In this document: in pieces, positions 15,803-24,544 of the stretch | Numbering within the stretch: position 1 is the stretch's first letter | How the letters are laid out: every line of letters begins with the position of its first letter | Source: a virus | Strand: one strand, 5' to 3' | Length of the DNA: 64,000 nt | IMG/VR virus record: IMGVR_UViG_3300044701_000569 | Coordinates: 293,560-357,559 of that record | The notes under the pieces: generated by a model | Told to the model about the DNA's origin: nothing | Database searches by the model: none | What the model saw: only the letters and a program-made list of their open reading frames with translations | Translations under genes and position numbers: made by a program

Positions 15803-16906
15803 TTAGAATCCTTGATCCCATTGTCCTAGTTGATCTCTAACTGTTGGAATGCTGATAGTCTTAGCGATATGCTTGAGACCATTGCTTACAACATAGTTAG
15901 AATCCAAAGGTTGATATCCCGGGCGATTCTTATCCAACAGCAAACACGCTTTCTTGATACCCAACTGTGATGCGTTAGCAGTTCCAAAACGTTTTTGTAG
16001 TTCTTTGGCAAGTTTAACAGTGTCCTTGTCAGATACTGTAATACCCGCTTCTTCATTCTCTTGAATAAAGATAGCAAAACTTGTCAGCATACAACCATCA
16101 ATACTTTGATGCTTAAAGTTATTCACTAACCAGGTAAGGCTCTTTTCAAGAAGTCGCCCGGGCTTCTGCTCGTCCTTGTCAAGGTCAAATGTAAGATATA
16201 CTTCATTCAAGTTGTGAATTGCGTATGCAATACGATTGCCTGCTCGTTTGATTTCAACACTAGGTACACGAGTAACTACAGCATCAATCTGAGGTGCAGG
16301 ATAAATGCCTGTAGCAACTTTAATAAAGTGCTGGTCAAAAATATCAACGCCACGCTTGTTGCGAACATTAATAGCAAGAAACAAGTGTCCTGCCATAAGA
16401 AGGGCAAGAGCAAATGTCTTTTCAAAGTCGCCTTGATCTGGAACGTCAGCTACCCAAAACGGCAACTTCGTTAGACCCTGACGGATGCGGTTAGTGGATG
16501 TGTGTGTACTGTCTGCGTTAAGAACAATGTTACCATACTTGGCAGGCATCTTTAGCCCAAGACTAGTCATTGCAAATTGATCAAACCAATCACGCTCTAG
16601 TTTAGCGCAGTGATTTGGAGACGTATCTCTATTAAATGCTGGGTGACTAAAAACATGTTCGACAGGAACATCTTCGTAATAGGGTGTAAGATTAATTAAT
16701 CCAAAATATTGATTAAGTCTGCCCTGCCAAGGACCAACTACTGCATCAACGCCTTTAGCTAGATCAGTTAGCGGGATAAGTCCGTTGGGGTAATTTTCGC
16801 TCATTGCTCTACAGTCAATGAACGCAGGTTCAACTGTAAAGGGTTTATTGTAACTCTGCATGAATGTTTGCAGAGAATTGTGCGCAACAGCGCGACGTGT
16901 AGCCAT
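15803..16906 (-). CDS. Hypothetical protein, possibly ParB-like
   Basis: A 367-aa protein. The segment IVLNADSTHTSTNRIRQG followed by LPFWVADV resembles the GQHR core of ParB/DUF6551-type proteins, but the key GQHR is replaced by DSTHTSTNR, so the assignment is weak. It is the only gene behind its own promoter and a structured leader (16924-16976). Confidence 0.55.
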   Translation of the reverse strand: MATRRAVAHNSLQTFMQSYNKPFTVEPAFIDCRAMSENYPNGLIPLTDLAKGVDAVVGPWQGRLNQYFGLINLTPYYEDVPVEHVFSHPAFNRDTSPNHCAKLERDWFDQFAMTSLGLKMPAKYGNIVLNADSTHTSTNRIRQGLTKLPFWVADVPDQGDFEKTFALALLMAGHLFLAINVRNKRGVDIFDQHFIKVATGIYPAPQIDAVVTRVPSVEIKRAGNRIAYAIHNLNEVYLTFDLDKDEQKPGRLLEKSLTWLVNNFKHQSIDGCMLTSFAIFIQENEEAGITVSDKDTVKLAKELQKRFGTANASQLGIKKACLLLDKNRPGYQPLDSNYVVSNGLKHIAKTISIPTVRDQLGQWDQGF

Positions 16907-16923
16907 AATAGTTTCCTTTTCTC

Positions 16924-16976
16924 TAACCCTGTGGGTTACTAAAATTCGGTTATTTCAGCGAAATGCTCTCTAACCG
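16924..16976 (-). promoter_or_regulatory. Structured 5' leader with two hairpins
   Basis: Just downstream of the -10 element, the minus-strand leader can form CGGTTA...TAACCG (16947-16976) and TAACCC-ACA-GGGTTA (16924-16938). GGTTAGAGA occurs twice, once at each hairpin's edge, the second followed by AAAAGGAAA, the ribosome site. Whether this is a regulatory RNA or a protein-binding leader cannot be told. Confidence 0.5.
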
Positions 16977-16983
16977 TAGTACT

Positions 16984-17011
16984 ATTATAGCTTGATTTTG
17001 TTTATTGTCAA
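16984..17011 (-). promoter_or_regulatory. Early-type sigma70 promoter
   Basis: TTGACA (17006-17011), 16-base spacer, TATAAT (16984-16989) preceded by GC. The -35 overlaps the stop region of the zincin gene. Confidence 0.87.
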
Positions 17012-17532
17012 CTGTTTAGAAGATCTTTTTCTTCTTTTGTGAGCTTATCTTTGACGTCTCTAGTATCAAATACTTCGTTGCCGGTAAATCCGCGATCATC
17101 AATCCAACGAGTGTATAGTCCAGGTTCACGTCCAAATGCTTCAATTTCCCAAGGAGTGTCCCAATAGTCCATTTCATCCGAGTACAGTTCGCCCTGGAAT
17201 TTAGTGTTACGAGCAGGACGCCACATGTTCTTCATTTCGCCCTTAGCATACTGCTTTACATGCACCATTTCATGACAAAGTGTTCTGAGCTGTTTAGATA
17301 GTTTTTTATCTTCATTACCGATGCGTATGTTAAACTCTTTTGGTCTTCCGCCAAAATCGTTGTCTAGGTATTCGCAGTCACCCTCTAAATCACCCATATC
17401 TGGAACGAAGAATATACTAACAGTAAGAGTATCTGCTAATCGTTTAGTCATCATCTTTTCAGCACAAAAACGAGCTAGGTCTTTGGCTAGCTTCTTCTGC
17501 ATGCTTGTTCCGCCTCGACAGTAGACTTTCAT
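17008..17532 (-). CDS. Zincin-type metallopeptidase
   Basis: The zinc motif HEMVH lies at residues 87-91 (LCHEMVHVKQYAKGE), with a downstream WDTPWEIEAFG that may provide the third ligand (Glu). The layout resembles small SprT-like phage peptidases. Start could also be Met11. Substrate unknown. Confidence 0.75.
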   Translation of the reverse strand: MKVYCRGGTSMQKKLAKDLARFCAEKMMTKRLADTLTVSIFFVPDMGDLEGDCEYLDNDFGGRPKEFNIRIGNEDKKLSKQLRTLCHEMVHVKQYAKGEMKNMWRPARNTKFQGELYSDEMDYWDTPWEIEAFGREPGLYTRWIDDRGFTGNEVFDTRDVKDKLTKEEKDLLNS

Positions 17533-17561
17533 CGTAGCTCTCCCTTGCTATTCGTACTTAT

Positions 17562-17978
17562 CTACATAAACTGCTTATTTAATAGTAGCATATTATTCTC
17601 AGTCCAAAATACATTTTTAAGCCCAAAACTAGTGATTGCCCGCATACAACCTGCACAGGGTTTAGCCAGTCCTTCTACCCAACTGCTTGATCCATTATCT
17701 GGGTGTTTAATTCTTACAATATAGATGTCGCATTTAGCGAGCTGATCTTGAGTGATTAGACGCAGTGCATTTTTAATTGCGTCAATTTCAGCGTGAAGAT
17801 AGATGCTGTCTTGATTTTTACCCCACTCCCACATCAAAGGATGGGTTTTGTAGCTGTTTACACCAGTGGCGATTAGATGCCCTTTGTACACGATCCCTGC
17901 GGCTAGTTTATACCTACCCCGAACACCGGGATTTTCAGCCGCCAGACGCATTAACATCTGTTTAATTTTGGGATTCAT
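17562..17978 (-). CDS. Cytidine/deoxycytidylate deaminase-like protein
   Basis: Zinc deaminase motifs: His62-Ala-Glu64 (LHAEIDAI) and Cys108-x-x-Cys111 (KPCAGC). The likely reaction is deamination of dCMP or a related pyrimidine nucleotide, feeding dTMP synthesis; the exact substrate is not clear. Follows its own promoter at 18008-18035. Confidence 0.8.
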   Translation of the reverse strand: MNPKIKQMLMRLAAENPGVRGRYKLAAGIVYKGHLIATGVNSYKTHPLMWEWGKNQDSIYLHAEIDAIKNALRLITQDQLAKCDIYIVRIKHPDNGSSSWVEGLAKPCAGCMRAITSFGLKNVFWTENNMLLLNKQFM

Positions 17979-18007
17979 TTTAAAGATCCTAATTGCCTAT
18001 ATATTTT

Positions 18008-18035
18008 ATTATAGCGACAATTTTGGATCTGTCAA
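18008..18035 (-). promoter_or_regulatory. Early-type sigma70 promoter
   Basis: TTGACA (18030-18035), 16-base spacer, perfect TATAAT (18008-18013), directly after the IF-1 stop codon at 18036. Confidence 0.87.
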
Positions 18036-18251
18036 TCAGTATCTGTAGACAATTCTGCCTTTGGACAGATCGTATGGACTCATTTCCAATTTAACTCGAT
18101 CGCCCATAATAATACGGATTTTGTTTTGACGCAGTCTTCCGCCTGTATAAGCGATTAACGTGTGTTCGTTGTCTAATTCTACTTTGAACATTTGATTTGG
18201 CAGCACTTCAGTAACAGTGCCGTCAAATTCAATTAACTCATCCTTGGGCAT
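18036..18251 (-). CDS. infA: Translation initiation factor IF-1
   Basis: At 71 aa it matches bacterial IF-1 in length and sequence: [31 protein letters not shown] and the near-invariant [16 protein letters not shown]-1 binds the ribosomal A site with IF-2 and IF-3. A phage copy is unusual and joins bS21, TilS, CspA and tmRNA in this window. Overlaps the AbrB-like gene upstream by 14 bases. Confidence 0.95.
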   Translation of the reverse strand: MPKDELIEFDGTVTEVLPNQMFKVELDNEHTLIAYTGGRLRQNKIRIIMGDRVKLEMSPYDLSKGRIVYRY

Positions 18252-18429
18252 CGGTTACCTTCGCTATGGAGAGGCCTCCATCTTCCAATACCTTAATGTG
18301 TAGCTTGTCGCCTGGCTTCCATCCCATACGTTCTGAAATTTCAGGGGGGATAGTCATTAGTACATTTTTGTCATCGCCGGGGATATCCTTAAAGATTTCT
18401 TCGGCTTTATAAGTCATCTTTTTTGTCAT
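18238..18429 (-). CDS. AbrB/MazE-like small protein
   Basis: [21 protein letters not shown] followed by a final beta strand pattern fits the swapped-hairpin AbrB/MazE fold, here a single 63-aa unit. It may bind DNA as a dimer. Its stop overlaps the start of the IF-1 gene, so it may be co-regulated. Confidence 0.65.
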   Translation of the reverse strand: MTKKMTYKAEEIFKDIPGDDKNVLMTIPPEISERMGWKPGDKLHIKVLEDGGLSIAKVTDAQG

Positions 18430-18436
18430 GCTTTAT

Positions 18437-19171
18437 TTACCTTGGTTCATACAGTTCGTAAGAATTTGTCATACTGTAGAGACAGAAATCGTATCCACGT
18501 ACTCGCATTTTAGGCAGTGTGCTTCTAATGCCAATTTCTTTCTTAGAGCTAATATAATTCCAAGCTGAGTTACCCATATCTTTAAAAGGAACAGCAACCT
18601 TTAGAAGATTGTTATTCTTATTACTAAAATAAAAGTTTGCAGACTTTTCATTCTTAGAGTATTTAGAAATTTCTTTTACAAATGTCCAAGCTTCATCAGA
18701 AGTATAAGCACCTCTATCATTTGTTAAACTACTATATTCTTTGAATAGAGAGTCTGTTTCAATACTTTCTTTATAAAAGACCGGAAGTTTGACTAGAATG
18801 GGAAGCCTATCGCTTCTAACTGATCGAGACTCTTCTAGAGTGAGCTCCATCTCTCGCATAAAGTCACTGATGTGTTCGCTCTTAAGTCGACGCATTAGTA
18901 GCTTGTGTTTAAAATACTTGCGTATAAGCTCTGCAGTTCTTAAGGAATCTAGCGACGGATTATGTAGACTAGTATAGTTAACTAAAGCATCATAGATTTC
19001 ATGCGGCTGTTTACCAGCATTAGAATAATCAACCACTACTGCAAGTGAATCAACTGTAAACTCGTGGATACGATAAGATATGTTAGGAATAGAAGTTGTT
19101 GCTTCTTCCTCATCATCAAAAATAAAATTATTACTGTGAGTTGTCGCCAGTATCTGTGCAATGGGTTTCAT
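18437..19171 (-). CDS. Hypothetical protein (244 aa)
   Basis: Begins MKPIAQILATTHSNNFIF; a middle RKYFKHKLLMRRLKSEHIS helix is strongly basic. No recognised motif. Its start overlaps the stop of the next upstream gene by one base. Confidence 0.65.
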   Translation of the reverse strand: MKPIAQILATTHSNNFIFDDEEEATTSIPNISYRIHEFTVDSLAVVVDYSNAGKQPHEIYDALVNYTSLHNPSLDSLRTAELIRKYFKHKLLMRRLKSEHISDFMREMELTLEESRSVRSDRLPILVKLPVFYKESIETDSLFKEYSSLTNDRGAYTSDEAWTFVKEISKYSKNEKSANFYFSNKNNNLLKVAVPFKDMGNSAWNYISSKKEIGIRSTLPKMRVRGYDFCLYSMTNSYELYEPR

Positions 19172-19377
19172 TAAAGATCCTTATCAAACTCTTTTGTTGT
19201 GTAGTAATCTAAAAGTTGACGCTCAATATGTCCTAGAGTAATACCGTAAGATCCCGAAGTAATAAATCTAAAGGGTAGTTTACCCCAACCTCGATTTCTT
19301 AAATATTGCCTGTATGCTTCTCTGTGTTTTTTATTTGTGGCATCAAAATTTACTTCAGGTCGACCTTTATTAAGCAT
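19171..19377 (-). CDS. Hypothetical basic protein (68 aa)
   Basis: Start taken at 19377 (MLNKGRPEVNF), 8 bases inside the upstream gene end. It contains RQYLRNRGWGKLPFRFI, likely helix plus strand. Function unknown. Confidence 0.6.
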   Translation of the reverse strand: MLNKGRPEVNFDATNKKHREAYRQYLRNRGWGKLPFRFITSGSYGITLGHIERQLLDYYTTKEFDKDL

Positions 19378-19789
19378 CGTCTTCGTCTTCATTAGCTTCG
19401 CCAAACGGCAATGGCAAATCTTCTTCGGCTTCGTCTTCTTCCTCTTCTTCTCGCGAAGCTTTCTTAGTCTTTACATAGTCCATAGGAGTGATGCTTAGTG
19501 TGCGTCCATCTACTCGCATCTGTTCTTCTAGTGTAAACAGTTTAGTAAGACTACCCGGACCTTCCCATACTTCATTCATAGCAGCATTAATATCGTTTAA
19601 CGATACTCTGCTTAGGCGCAGTACACCAAAATAACGCTGTAGGTATCCAAGATAGACTTCCGGAATCAACTTGTGATCGGAGAACTTAAAGGTTCCATTG
19701 AACCCAGCTGGATGCATTGGGTTTTCTGCGAACTCGGGCCTATTGTAAAAAGAGATTTTATCTTCACATGCCTTTTGATAATCAAACAT
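19370..19789 (-). CDS. Hypothetical protein with acidic tail (139 aa)
   Basis: The first 100 residues look globular (LGYLQRYFGVLRLSRVSL); the last 35 are almost all Glu and Asp around one LPLPFGE. Acidic tails in phage proteins often imitate nucleic acid or act as interaction segments; here this is only inference. Confidence 0.65.
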   Translation of the reverse strand: MFDYQKACEDKISFYNRPEFAENPMHPAGFNGTFKFSDHKLIPEVYLGYLQRYFGVLRLSRVSLNDINAAMNEVWEGPGSLTKLFTLEEQMRVDGRTLSITPMDYVKTKKASREEEEEDEAEEDLPLPFGEANEDEDDA

Positions 19790-19790
19790 A

Positions 19791-20033
19791 TTAACGTTTT
19801 CCTAGTAGTTTAAGGTTAAGAACAAAGTTTTCTACAAGTAGTTTAACAATGATTGCCTTGTCTGTCAAGAGGTCATTCTTCATTTCCATAACATGACTAG
19901 CCATCATTGCATACGCTTGTTTTTCTGTGATGTTAAGATCCGTCCAATCAATTGGATCTTCCATCTCCATCTCCATTGCTAGTTCAATTAGCAATGCAAG
20001 ATTTGGATCTGTTGGTTCAAAAATGTCACTCAA
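19791..20033 (-). CDS. Hypothetical phage protein, paralogue of the 2732-2989 product
   Basis: Shares PIDW, AYAMMA and KLLVENFVLNLKLLG with the 85-aa protein at 2732-2989. Begins MSDIFEPTDPNLALL. Short, helical, acidic. Function unknown. Confidence 0.7.
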   Translation of the reverse strand: MSDIFEPTDPNLALLIELAMEMEMEDPIDWTDLNITEKQAYAMMASHVMEMKNDLLTDKAIIVKLLVENFVLNLKLLGKR

Positions 20034-20036
20034 TGT

Positions 20037-20774
20037 TTAGTCCCAAAGTGCTTGATAATATTTTCCAAAAAGACGGAAGCCGTTAGTGATACGAGCTTGA
20101 TATTCCTTCATTCCGTCCCAGTCAGTCTCAGCAGTATGGTTTGGTCCGTCTACCATTTGATAAAGTTTGGCAGTACCATCGTCGTTCCACTCAACTACTT
20201 TAGAACGGAGATCGTACTCTCCCTTGCGGAATTGATCTTCCCAGCTTTCATCAAGTTCGGATTCAAATGCAAAAATCATCTGATCCATAACCCAATCCCA
20301 ACGTTTGAAATGATTAGTATCAGTGTCCCATTCGTTTTCTTTTGGAGGAGCACTGGTAGAGCGTAGCTCTTCAGGCACGTCTTCGTCATCAACAAAAGGT
20401 GCGCCGTGCTTAGATGCCTTTAGCTGTTTAAGCATAGGCAGTGCAATAAGAGCAAGAGTATGATCCATGCTCCAGGTATCGTAACGATCAATACGAATCT
20501 TTATCTTGCGCTCACGCTTGCTTTCAACCCACTTTAAAAATTTGTAAAGCCAAGTTTCTGAACGATCATCGCTCCAGCGGTCCACATCAGGATTATCTTT
20601 GGTGGGTCTTGGTACTACATTACCGTGAGCTAACCACTCACCAAAATCATGCACCCAGTTAGGCTTGCTTTCAATGCCAAACTCGTCTTTTACAGGCTTC
20701 GCCCAAAAGCAGAGCAGCTCTGCTAGCTGGTAGGGTCCAAACCAATTCTTGTAGGGTCCAATATAGACTTTCAT
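20037..20774 (-). CDS. Conserved phage hypothetical (245 aa)
   Basis: Begins MKVYIGPYKNWFGPYQLAEL and contains RKIKIRIDRYDTWSMDHTLA and RWDWVMDQMIFAFE. I recognise this as a protein type widespread in tailed phages without a known function. Tryptophan-rich, no membrane segment. Confidence 0.75.
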   Translation of the reverse strand: MKVYIGPYKNWFGPYQLAELLCFWAKPVKDEFGIESKPNWVHDFGEWLAHGNVVPRPTKDNPDVDRWSDDRSETWLYKFLKWVESKRERKIKIRIDRYDTWSMDHTLALIALPMLKQLKASKHGAPFVDDEDVPEELRSTSAPPKENEWDTDTNHFKRWDWVMDQMIFAFESELDESWEDQFRKGEYDLRSKVVEWNDDGTAKLYQMVDGPNHTAETDWDGMKEYQARITNGFRLFGKYYQALWD

Positions 20775-21121
20775 TTTTCCACCTTTGTATTTCGTTTATC
20801 TCTAAAGAGTTTAACATCCTTCATTGCACTTGTCAAGGCCGTAGCATAATTTAAAGCCTGTTGTTCACTCATGCAAATGGTGGTTTCGTGTTCCAAATAT
20901 CCTTTTGTAAGTAGATTCCAAAACTGTCGCCAGCGAGTTATACTCCAAAAAGGACTTTTCACTGTAACGTGTATGTTTACACTAACACCAGTGTCGTCAG
21001 CTTCTACCCAAAGATGATGTGTATGGTCAGGTTGTCCGCAGCCGCAAACAACATCATAAACTTTTGAGTCTCCCCAATCGTTTACTATTAAAATGCCTTC
21101 TGCTGGTTTTTGTATCTTCAT
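20771..21121 (-). CDS. Conserved phage hypothetical (116 aa)
   Basis: CGCGQPDHTHHLWVEAD followed by SVNIHVTVKSPFW suggests a beta-sandwich with a possible metal site (Cys and His cluster). Overlaps both neighbours by 4 bases. Function unknown. Confidence 0.7.
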   Translation of the reverse strand: MKIQKPAEGILIVNDWGDSKVYDVVCGCGQPDHTHHLWVEADDTGVSVNIHVTVKSPFWSITRWRQFWNLLTKGYLEHETTICMSEQQALNYATALTSAMKDVKLFRDKRNTKVEK

Positions 21122-21849
21122 TGTGCTTTTGATTCTATACTGAGATCCTTGCTCTTTAGAGCAAACATATGGTCTCGTAGTTTTTCCATTAGCCCTTGAT
21201 TTCTCAACATTTTAAAAACTAGGTTTTCAACTGAAAACTCTCCGCCTGATTCTAGTCCAGCTTTTCTCATTCTCTTTAAGTCATCCCATTGTTGATTCAC
21301 TTCAACGAGACTGTCTGACTTAAGAACAGTTTTGATTTCGCCACTGTACTGTTTGTATTTTCTTTGTACATCCTGACTGTTAATGTCAACCTGTTCTTTC
21401 TTAGGTTCACTGACCCATTTATCTTTGAGAACACTGTAGATACCTAGACTGTGATGCTCTTGTGCTACATCCTGTACATAGACTTCAACGTCAATGCCTT
21501 TTACTTTGATATCATACTGTGTGTTGTATTGATTCTTCTTAGCATCAAATAATTCTGGAAACTCAGGCTCATTTTCTGGAACTTTAGCTACTATATGTAG
21601 ATCAATGTCACTGTATTTTGTATAGGAATAAGCAGCATTAGATCCGCTCACTGTTATATCAACTAACGATATCTTAACACCTATAAAATCTATAAAGTCT
21701 TTGATTACTTCCAGTAGACCCTTACGTATCGCTGGGTGCATTCTTCCACTGTTATCCCACAGTTTAGGATTTAGATCGTCGTGAAACACTACAGCTGAAT
21801 CCACGCTGACTTCATTTTTTTGCGATACGGTAAACTCTTTAATTAGCAT
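21118..21849 (-). CDS. Pol-beta-like nucleotidyltransferase
   Basis: VSGSNAAYSYTKYSDIDLHI shows the superfamily pattern: Gly69-Ser70 and the metal pair Asp81/Asp83, with a third acidic residue near 120 (KGIDVEVYV). Partner enzymes in phages act on RNA ends or nucleotides. The ATG is only 4 bases after a TAAATA box and no ribosome site is seen, suggesting a leaderless late message. Confidence 0.75.
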   Translation of the reverse strand: MLIKEFTVSQKNEVSVDSAVVFHDDLNPKLWDNSGRMHPAIRKGLLEVIKDFIDFIGVKISLVDITVSGSNAAYSYTKYSDIDLHIVAKVPENEPEFPELFDAKKNQYNTQYDIKVKGIDVEVYVQDVAQEHHSLGIYSVLKDKWVSEPKKEQVDINSQDVQRKYKQYSGEIKTVLKSDSLVEVNQQWDDLKRMRKAGLESGGEFSVENLVFKMLRNQGLMEKLRDHMFALKSKDLSIESKAQ

Positions 21850-21871
21850 ACAGTATTTAGCGCATCAAAAA

Positions 21872-22090
21872 TCAATTCAGCATAGATCCGCCGCTAAACG
21901 GCTTAACATCGTCTCGGCTTTCAGAAATACGATCAATTATTGCTTCAAATCCCTCAGTATCTAAATAGGTTTTATACATGCTGAGAGCAATAACACTCAT
22001 AATAGCGGCTATTTCCATAGGATCGTAATCTTCTAACATTAGATCTGTAAATGTTAAAAATTTACGATACAATTCATCTTGATCATTCAA
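21872..22090 (-). CDS. Hypothetical protein (72 aa)
   Basis: Begins MNDQDELYRKFLTFTDLML; helical, with EIAAIMSVIALSMYKTYL as an amphipathic helix. Overlaps the upstream gene by 8 bases. Similar short proteins are common in T4-like marine phages. Confidence 0.65.
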   Translation of the reverse strand: MNDQDELYRKFLTFTDLMLEDYDPMEIAAIMSVIALSMYKTYLDTEGFEAIIDRISESRDDVKPFSGGSMLN

Positions 22091-22562
22091 TGAAACGCTC
22101 CTTTAGTCTTTGTTGACGCTCAAGTTCATGTTCGTCGCAAAGTGTACGCATCCAACCGCCTGTGCGCCAGCTTCCAGGAGTTCCGCATTCCTCACAGGTT
22201 GTAGCAGCCATAGCTTCTGCCATACGTACCATGCCGTGAATCTGTTCATCGCCGCCACTGTAGTAAAAACGCAGACCGCCAAACTTTTCCTTAACCTGCA
22301 TAGCAACAACCTGCTCTACATGTGGTGTGCGAGGATAACCTGGCTCGCCTGTTTCTACACCCTTTTCAACTTCCCACTGTCTGCGCTTTTCAACCCAATC
22401 AATATGATGTTGAATACAGGCACAAAGATTGTTGATAATATTGTACCAACCTTCTCCACAACTAAAACCCCAGCACATGGCTGTTTCGTTCATTGGTGAG
22501 TTTCTGTCCCTAAAAATCTTAGGGTACTTTTCGCACAACTGTTTATCTAGTTCTTCTCTCAT
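22083..22562 (-). CDS. Conserved phage protein with C-terminal zinc site
   Basis: FGGLRFYYSGGDEQI is followed by CEECGTPGSWRTGGWMRTLC and then a His (DEH), a likely CxxC...CxxH zinc site. The N-terminus has MCWGFSCGEGWYNIINNLC. This protein type is frequent in tailed phages; function unknown. Confidence 0.75.
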   Translation of the reverse strand: MREELDKQLCEKYPKIFRDRNSPMNETAMCWGFSCGEGWYNIINNLCACIQHHIDWVEKRRQWEVEKGVETGEPGYPRTPHVEQVVAMQVKEKFGGLRFYYSGGDEQIHGMVRMAEAMAATTCEECGTPGSWRTGGWMRTLCDEHELERQQRLKERFIE

Positions 22563-22573
22563 AATACAACTCC

Positions 22574-22993
22574 TTAGGATAGTCCTGCTAGTAACTTATA
22601 GTTATTCCATGCCTTTTGTGCTGCTGGATTCTTAGCAACTTCTTCCTCAGGCGCAAATGTGTCAAGCCAGTAGTAGGGCAAGCGACGCGGGTGAGCACCA
22701 AACTTACGAGGCTGATGGAACTTACCTTGATTCCATAATTCAATGCTTACATTACGAAAACGCTCTTCATCTTCGTCTTTGTAACCAGCCCATTCTGGAT
22801 TAGAACCGCCAAAAAATCCACGCATTAGATTAGCATCAGATCCTCCAGCATAACCTTGCCAAATACCTTGCCACTGCTCATCATTATTGGGATCAAAGTC
22901 TGTTCTAGCCACAATAACCAAAACATCATTAATATCTACGATGCCTTCCACAATATCACGAATGCAACGGCTGTAACTCAATCCAATTTTCAT
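22574..22993 (-). CDS. Conserved phage hypothetical (139 aa)
   Basis: Begins MKIGLSYSRCIRDIVEG, with a YAGGSDANLMRGFFGGSNPEW loop region and KFGAHPRRLPYYWLD. No known function. First gene behind the promoter at 23027-23054. Confidence 0.7.
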   Translation of the reverse strand: MKIGLSYSRCIRDIVEGIVDINDVLVIVARTDFDPNNDEQWQGIWQGYAGGSDANLMRGFFGGSNPEWAGYKDEDEERFRNVSIELWNQGKFHQPRKFGAHPRRLPYYWLDTFAPEEEVAKNPAAQKAWNNYKLLAGLS

Positions 22994-23026
22994 TTTAAGG
23001 GCCTCAATAAAAAACTTTATGCTTAT

Positions 23027-23054
23027 ATGATAGCAGATTTAATTTCGTTGTCAA
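23027..23054 (-). promoter_or_regulatory. Early-type sigma70 promoter
   Basis: TTGACA (23049-23054), 16-base spacer and TATCAT (23027-23032) with TGC before it. It lies back to back with the plus-strand gene starting at 23070. Confidence 0.78.
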
Positions 23055-23069
23055 CCACTAAATAATAGT

Positions 23070-23510
23070 ATGGAAGATGCTTACACTACAGCATTTTACG
23101 ATCTAGTCAAGGACACTCAAGAGCGTTCAGGTTTCGAATTGCCAGAACAGATTGAGGCGTATGTAGTCATGCTGTTGGCTAATTTTGTTGATCGTCCAAA
23201 CTTTCTCCCAACTCGATCATTTGCAGAAGCATACTTAAAACTTCATCGTCCTGCAGACCTGTCAGCTAAAGAACTAGGTGATACCTGTCTTTTTGTTACC
23301 GGTGTATTTCCTACCTACGGTTCAAACAGAGGCATGAATAGACGCTACTATCAAACTATTGGTATAGGATCTTATGAAATGGTCGCTGAAGTAATGCACA
23401 GAGATTTGTTTATCAATCTTGCAACCCACTTTGAGTTTATCAGCGACTTTATAGAATTAACTGTAAGGAATAAAAATCTAGGGGCCGTAACCCCTAGATT
23501 TGATTTATGA
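23070..23510 (+). CDS. Hypothetical protein on plus strand (146 aa)
   Basis: One of few plus-strand genes. It begins MEDAYTTAFYDLVKDTQERS and has a LANFVDRPNFLPTRSFAEAY segment. A TAAATA box lies only 5 bases before the ATG and there is no ribosome site, as for other presumed leaderless late genes. Its last codons contain a perfect 11-bp inverted repeat and overlap the ahpD stop tail to tail. Confidence 0.7.
   Translation: MEDAYTTAFYDLVKDTQERSGFELPEQIEAYVVMLLANFVDRPNFLPTRSFAEAYLKLHRPADLSAKELGDTCLFVTGVFPTYGSNRGMNRRYYQTIGIGSYEMVAEVMHRDLFINLATHFEFISDFIELTVRNKNLGAVTPRFDL
23474..23501. terminator. Bidirectional terminator hairpin inside coding end
   Basis: AAATCTAGGGG and CCCCTAGATTT form an 11-bp perfect stem with a 6-base loop between two convergent genes. 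The A- and T-runs flanking it can serve either strand. It lies within the last codons of the plus-strand gene. Confidence 0.65.
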
Positions 23511-24011
23511 ATTTAATACCTTAGCAACTGAATTCATAACACTAGCAATACGTCCAATGTCACGAAGCTGTTCAACTGTATAGCCTTCTGTCTTCAGTGT
23601 TTCATAATGTGCCTTAACACAGAAATGACACTTGCCTACAATACTGGCAGCAAGACTAAACGCTTCAAAGTTTGACTTAGTAGTTCCGCCATGACTAGCA
23701 ATAGCGTTCATGCGTAACTGTGCTGGCAATCCTTTCAGCGCAGGATCATCAGCCATCTCAACATAGGGGTACCAGGTATTGTTTTGGGCCATAGTTGATG
23801 CGGCTGTCATTGCTGACTCTGCGTATACTGGAGCATCTGCTAATAGTACAGCAAGTACTTTACCGTTGCCTGTTGAGGCAAGTGCGGCTACAGCACAACC
23901 CATAGCTACATCTGCATCTAGTGTACTACGCAATAGAACAGCGTCAAGATTTAACTTGGTGTCCTTTGCGTAGTCTGGCAACGCAGTTTTAATTGCGTCA
24001 ATGAATGCCAT
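23505..24011 (-). CDS. ahpD: AhpD-like alkylhydroperoxidase
   Basis: The AhpD active site CxxC is visible at Cys128 and Cys131 (GKCHFCVKAHYE), and the helical 168-aa length matches AhpD. AhpD recycles AhpC in some bacteria. The gene starts one base overlapping the AhpC stop, forming a two-gene peroxidase cassette. Confidence 0.88.
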   Translation of the reverse strand: MAFIDAIKTALPDYAKDTKLNLDAVLLRSTLDADVAMGCAVAALASTGNGKVLAVLLADAPVYAESAMTAASTMAQNNTWYPYVEMADDPALKGLPAQLRMNAIASHGGTTKSNFEAFSLAASIVGKCHFCVKAHYETLKTEGYTVEQLRDIGRIASVMNSVAKVLNS

Positions 24012-24544
24012 TACAGTGTCTCTCCGCCTACTGCACGATTACATGCACAAAGTTCACCAGTTTGTAGAGCGTCTAGTACACGCAGAGTTTCTTCTGGGCT
24101 ACGACCTACGTTCAAGTTGTTGACAGTAACGTGCTGGATAACATTGTTTGGGTCAACGATGAATGTAGCACGAAGTGCTGCGCCTGCTGGAGCGTAGAAT
24201 ACACCAAGTTGATTGATTAGGCTTAGTTCACCACGCTGTGTGTCTGCGAACTGTGTATGTGTAATCTTAGCAAGATCAGGATGTGCCTTCTGCCATGCTA
24301 GCTTGCAGAACTCATTGTCTGTGCTTCCTGTGAGCAATACTGCATCACGATCCTTAAAGTCGCCTGTTAGCTTGTCGTAAGCAACGATTTCTGTTGGGCA
24401 AACGAATGTAAAGTCCTTAGGGTAATATACAATTACCTTCCACTTGCCTTCAAATGACTCGTCTGTAATGTCAAAGAATTGATCACTACCTGGGTTTACG
24501 CCTGTAACGGCAAATGCTTCTAGCTTATCGCCAACTGTTTTCAT
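24011..24544 (-). CDS. ahpC: Alkyl hydroperoxide reductase AhpC (2-Cys peroxiredoxin)
   Basis: Peroxidatic Cys49 in DFTFVCPTE and resolving cysteines near the end (Cys166/Cys168 in GELCACNRAV) are present. The partner AhpD follows directly. It would remove peroxides during infection. It has its own promoter (24602-24630) and an AAGGAG ribosome site. Confidence 0.93.
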   Translation of the reverse strand: MKTVGDKLEAFAVTGVNPGSDQFFDITDESFEGKWKVIVYYPKDFTFVCPTEIVAYDKLTGDFKDRDAVLLTGSTDNEFCKLAWQKAHPDLAKITHTQFADTQRGELSLINQLGVFYAPAGAALRATFIVDPNNVIQHVTVNNLNVGRSPEETLRVLDALQTGELCACNRAVGGETL

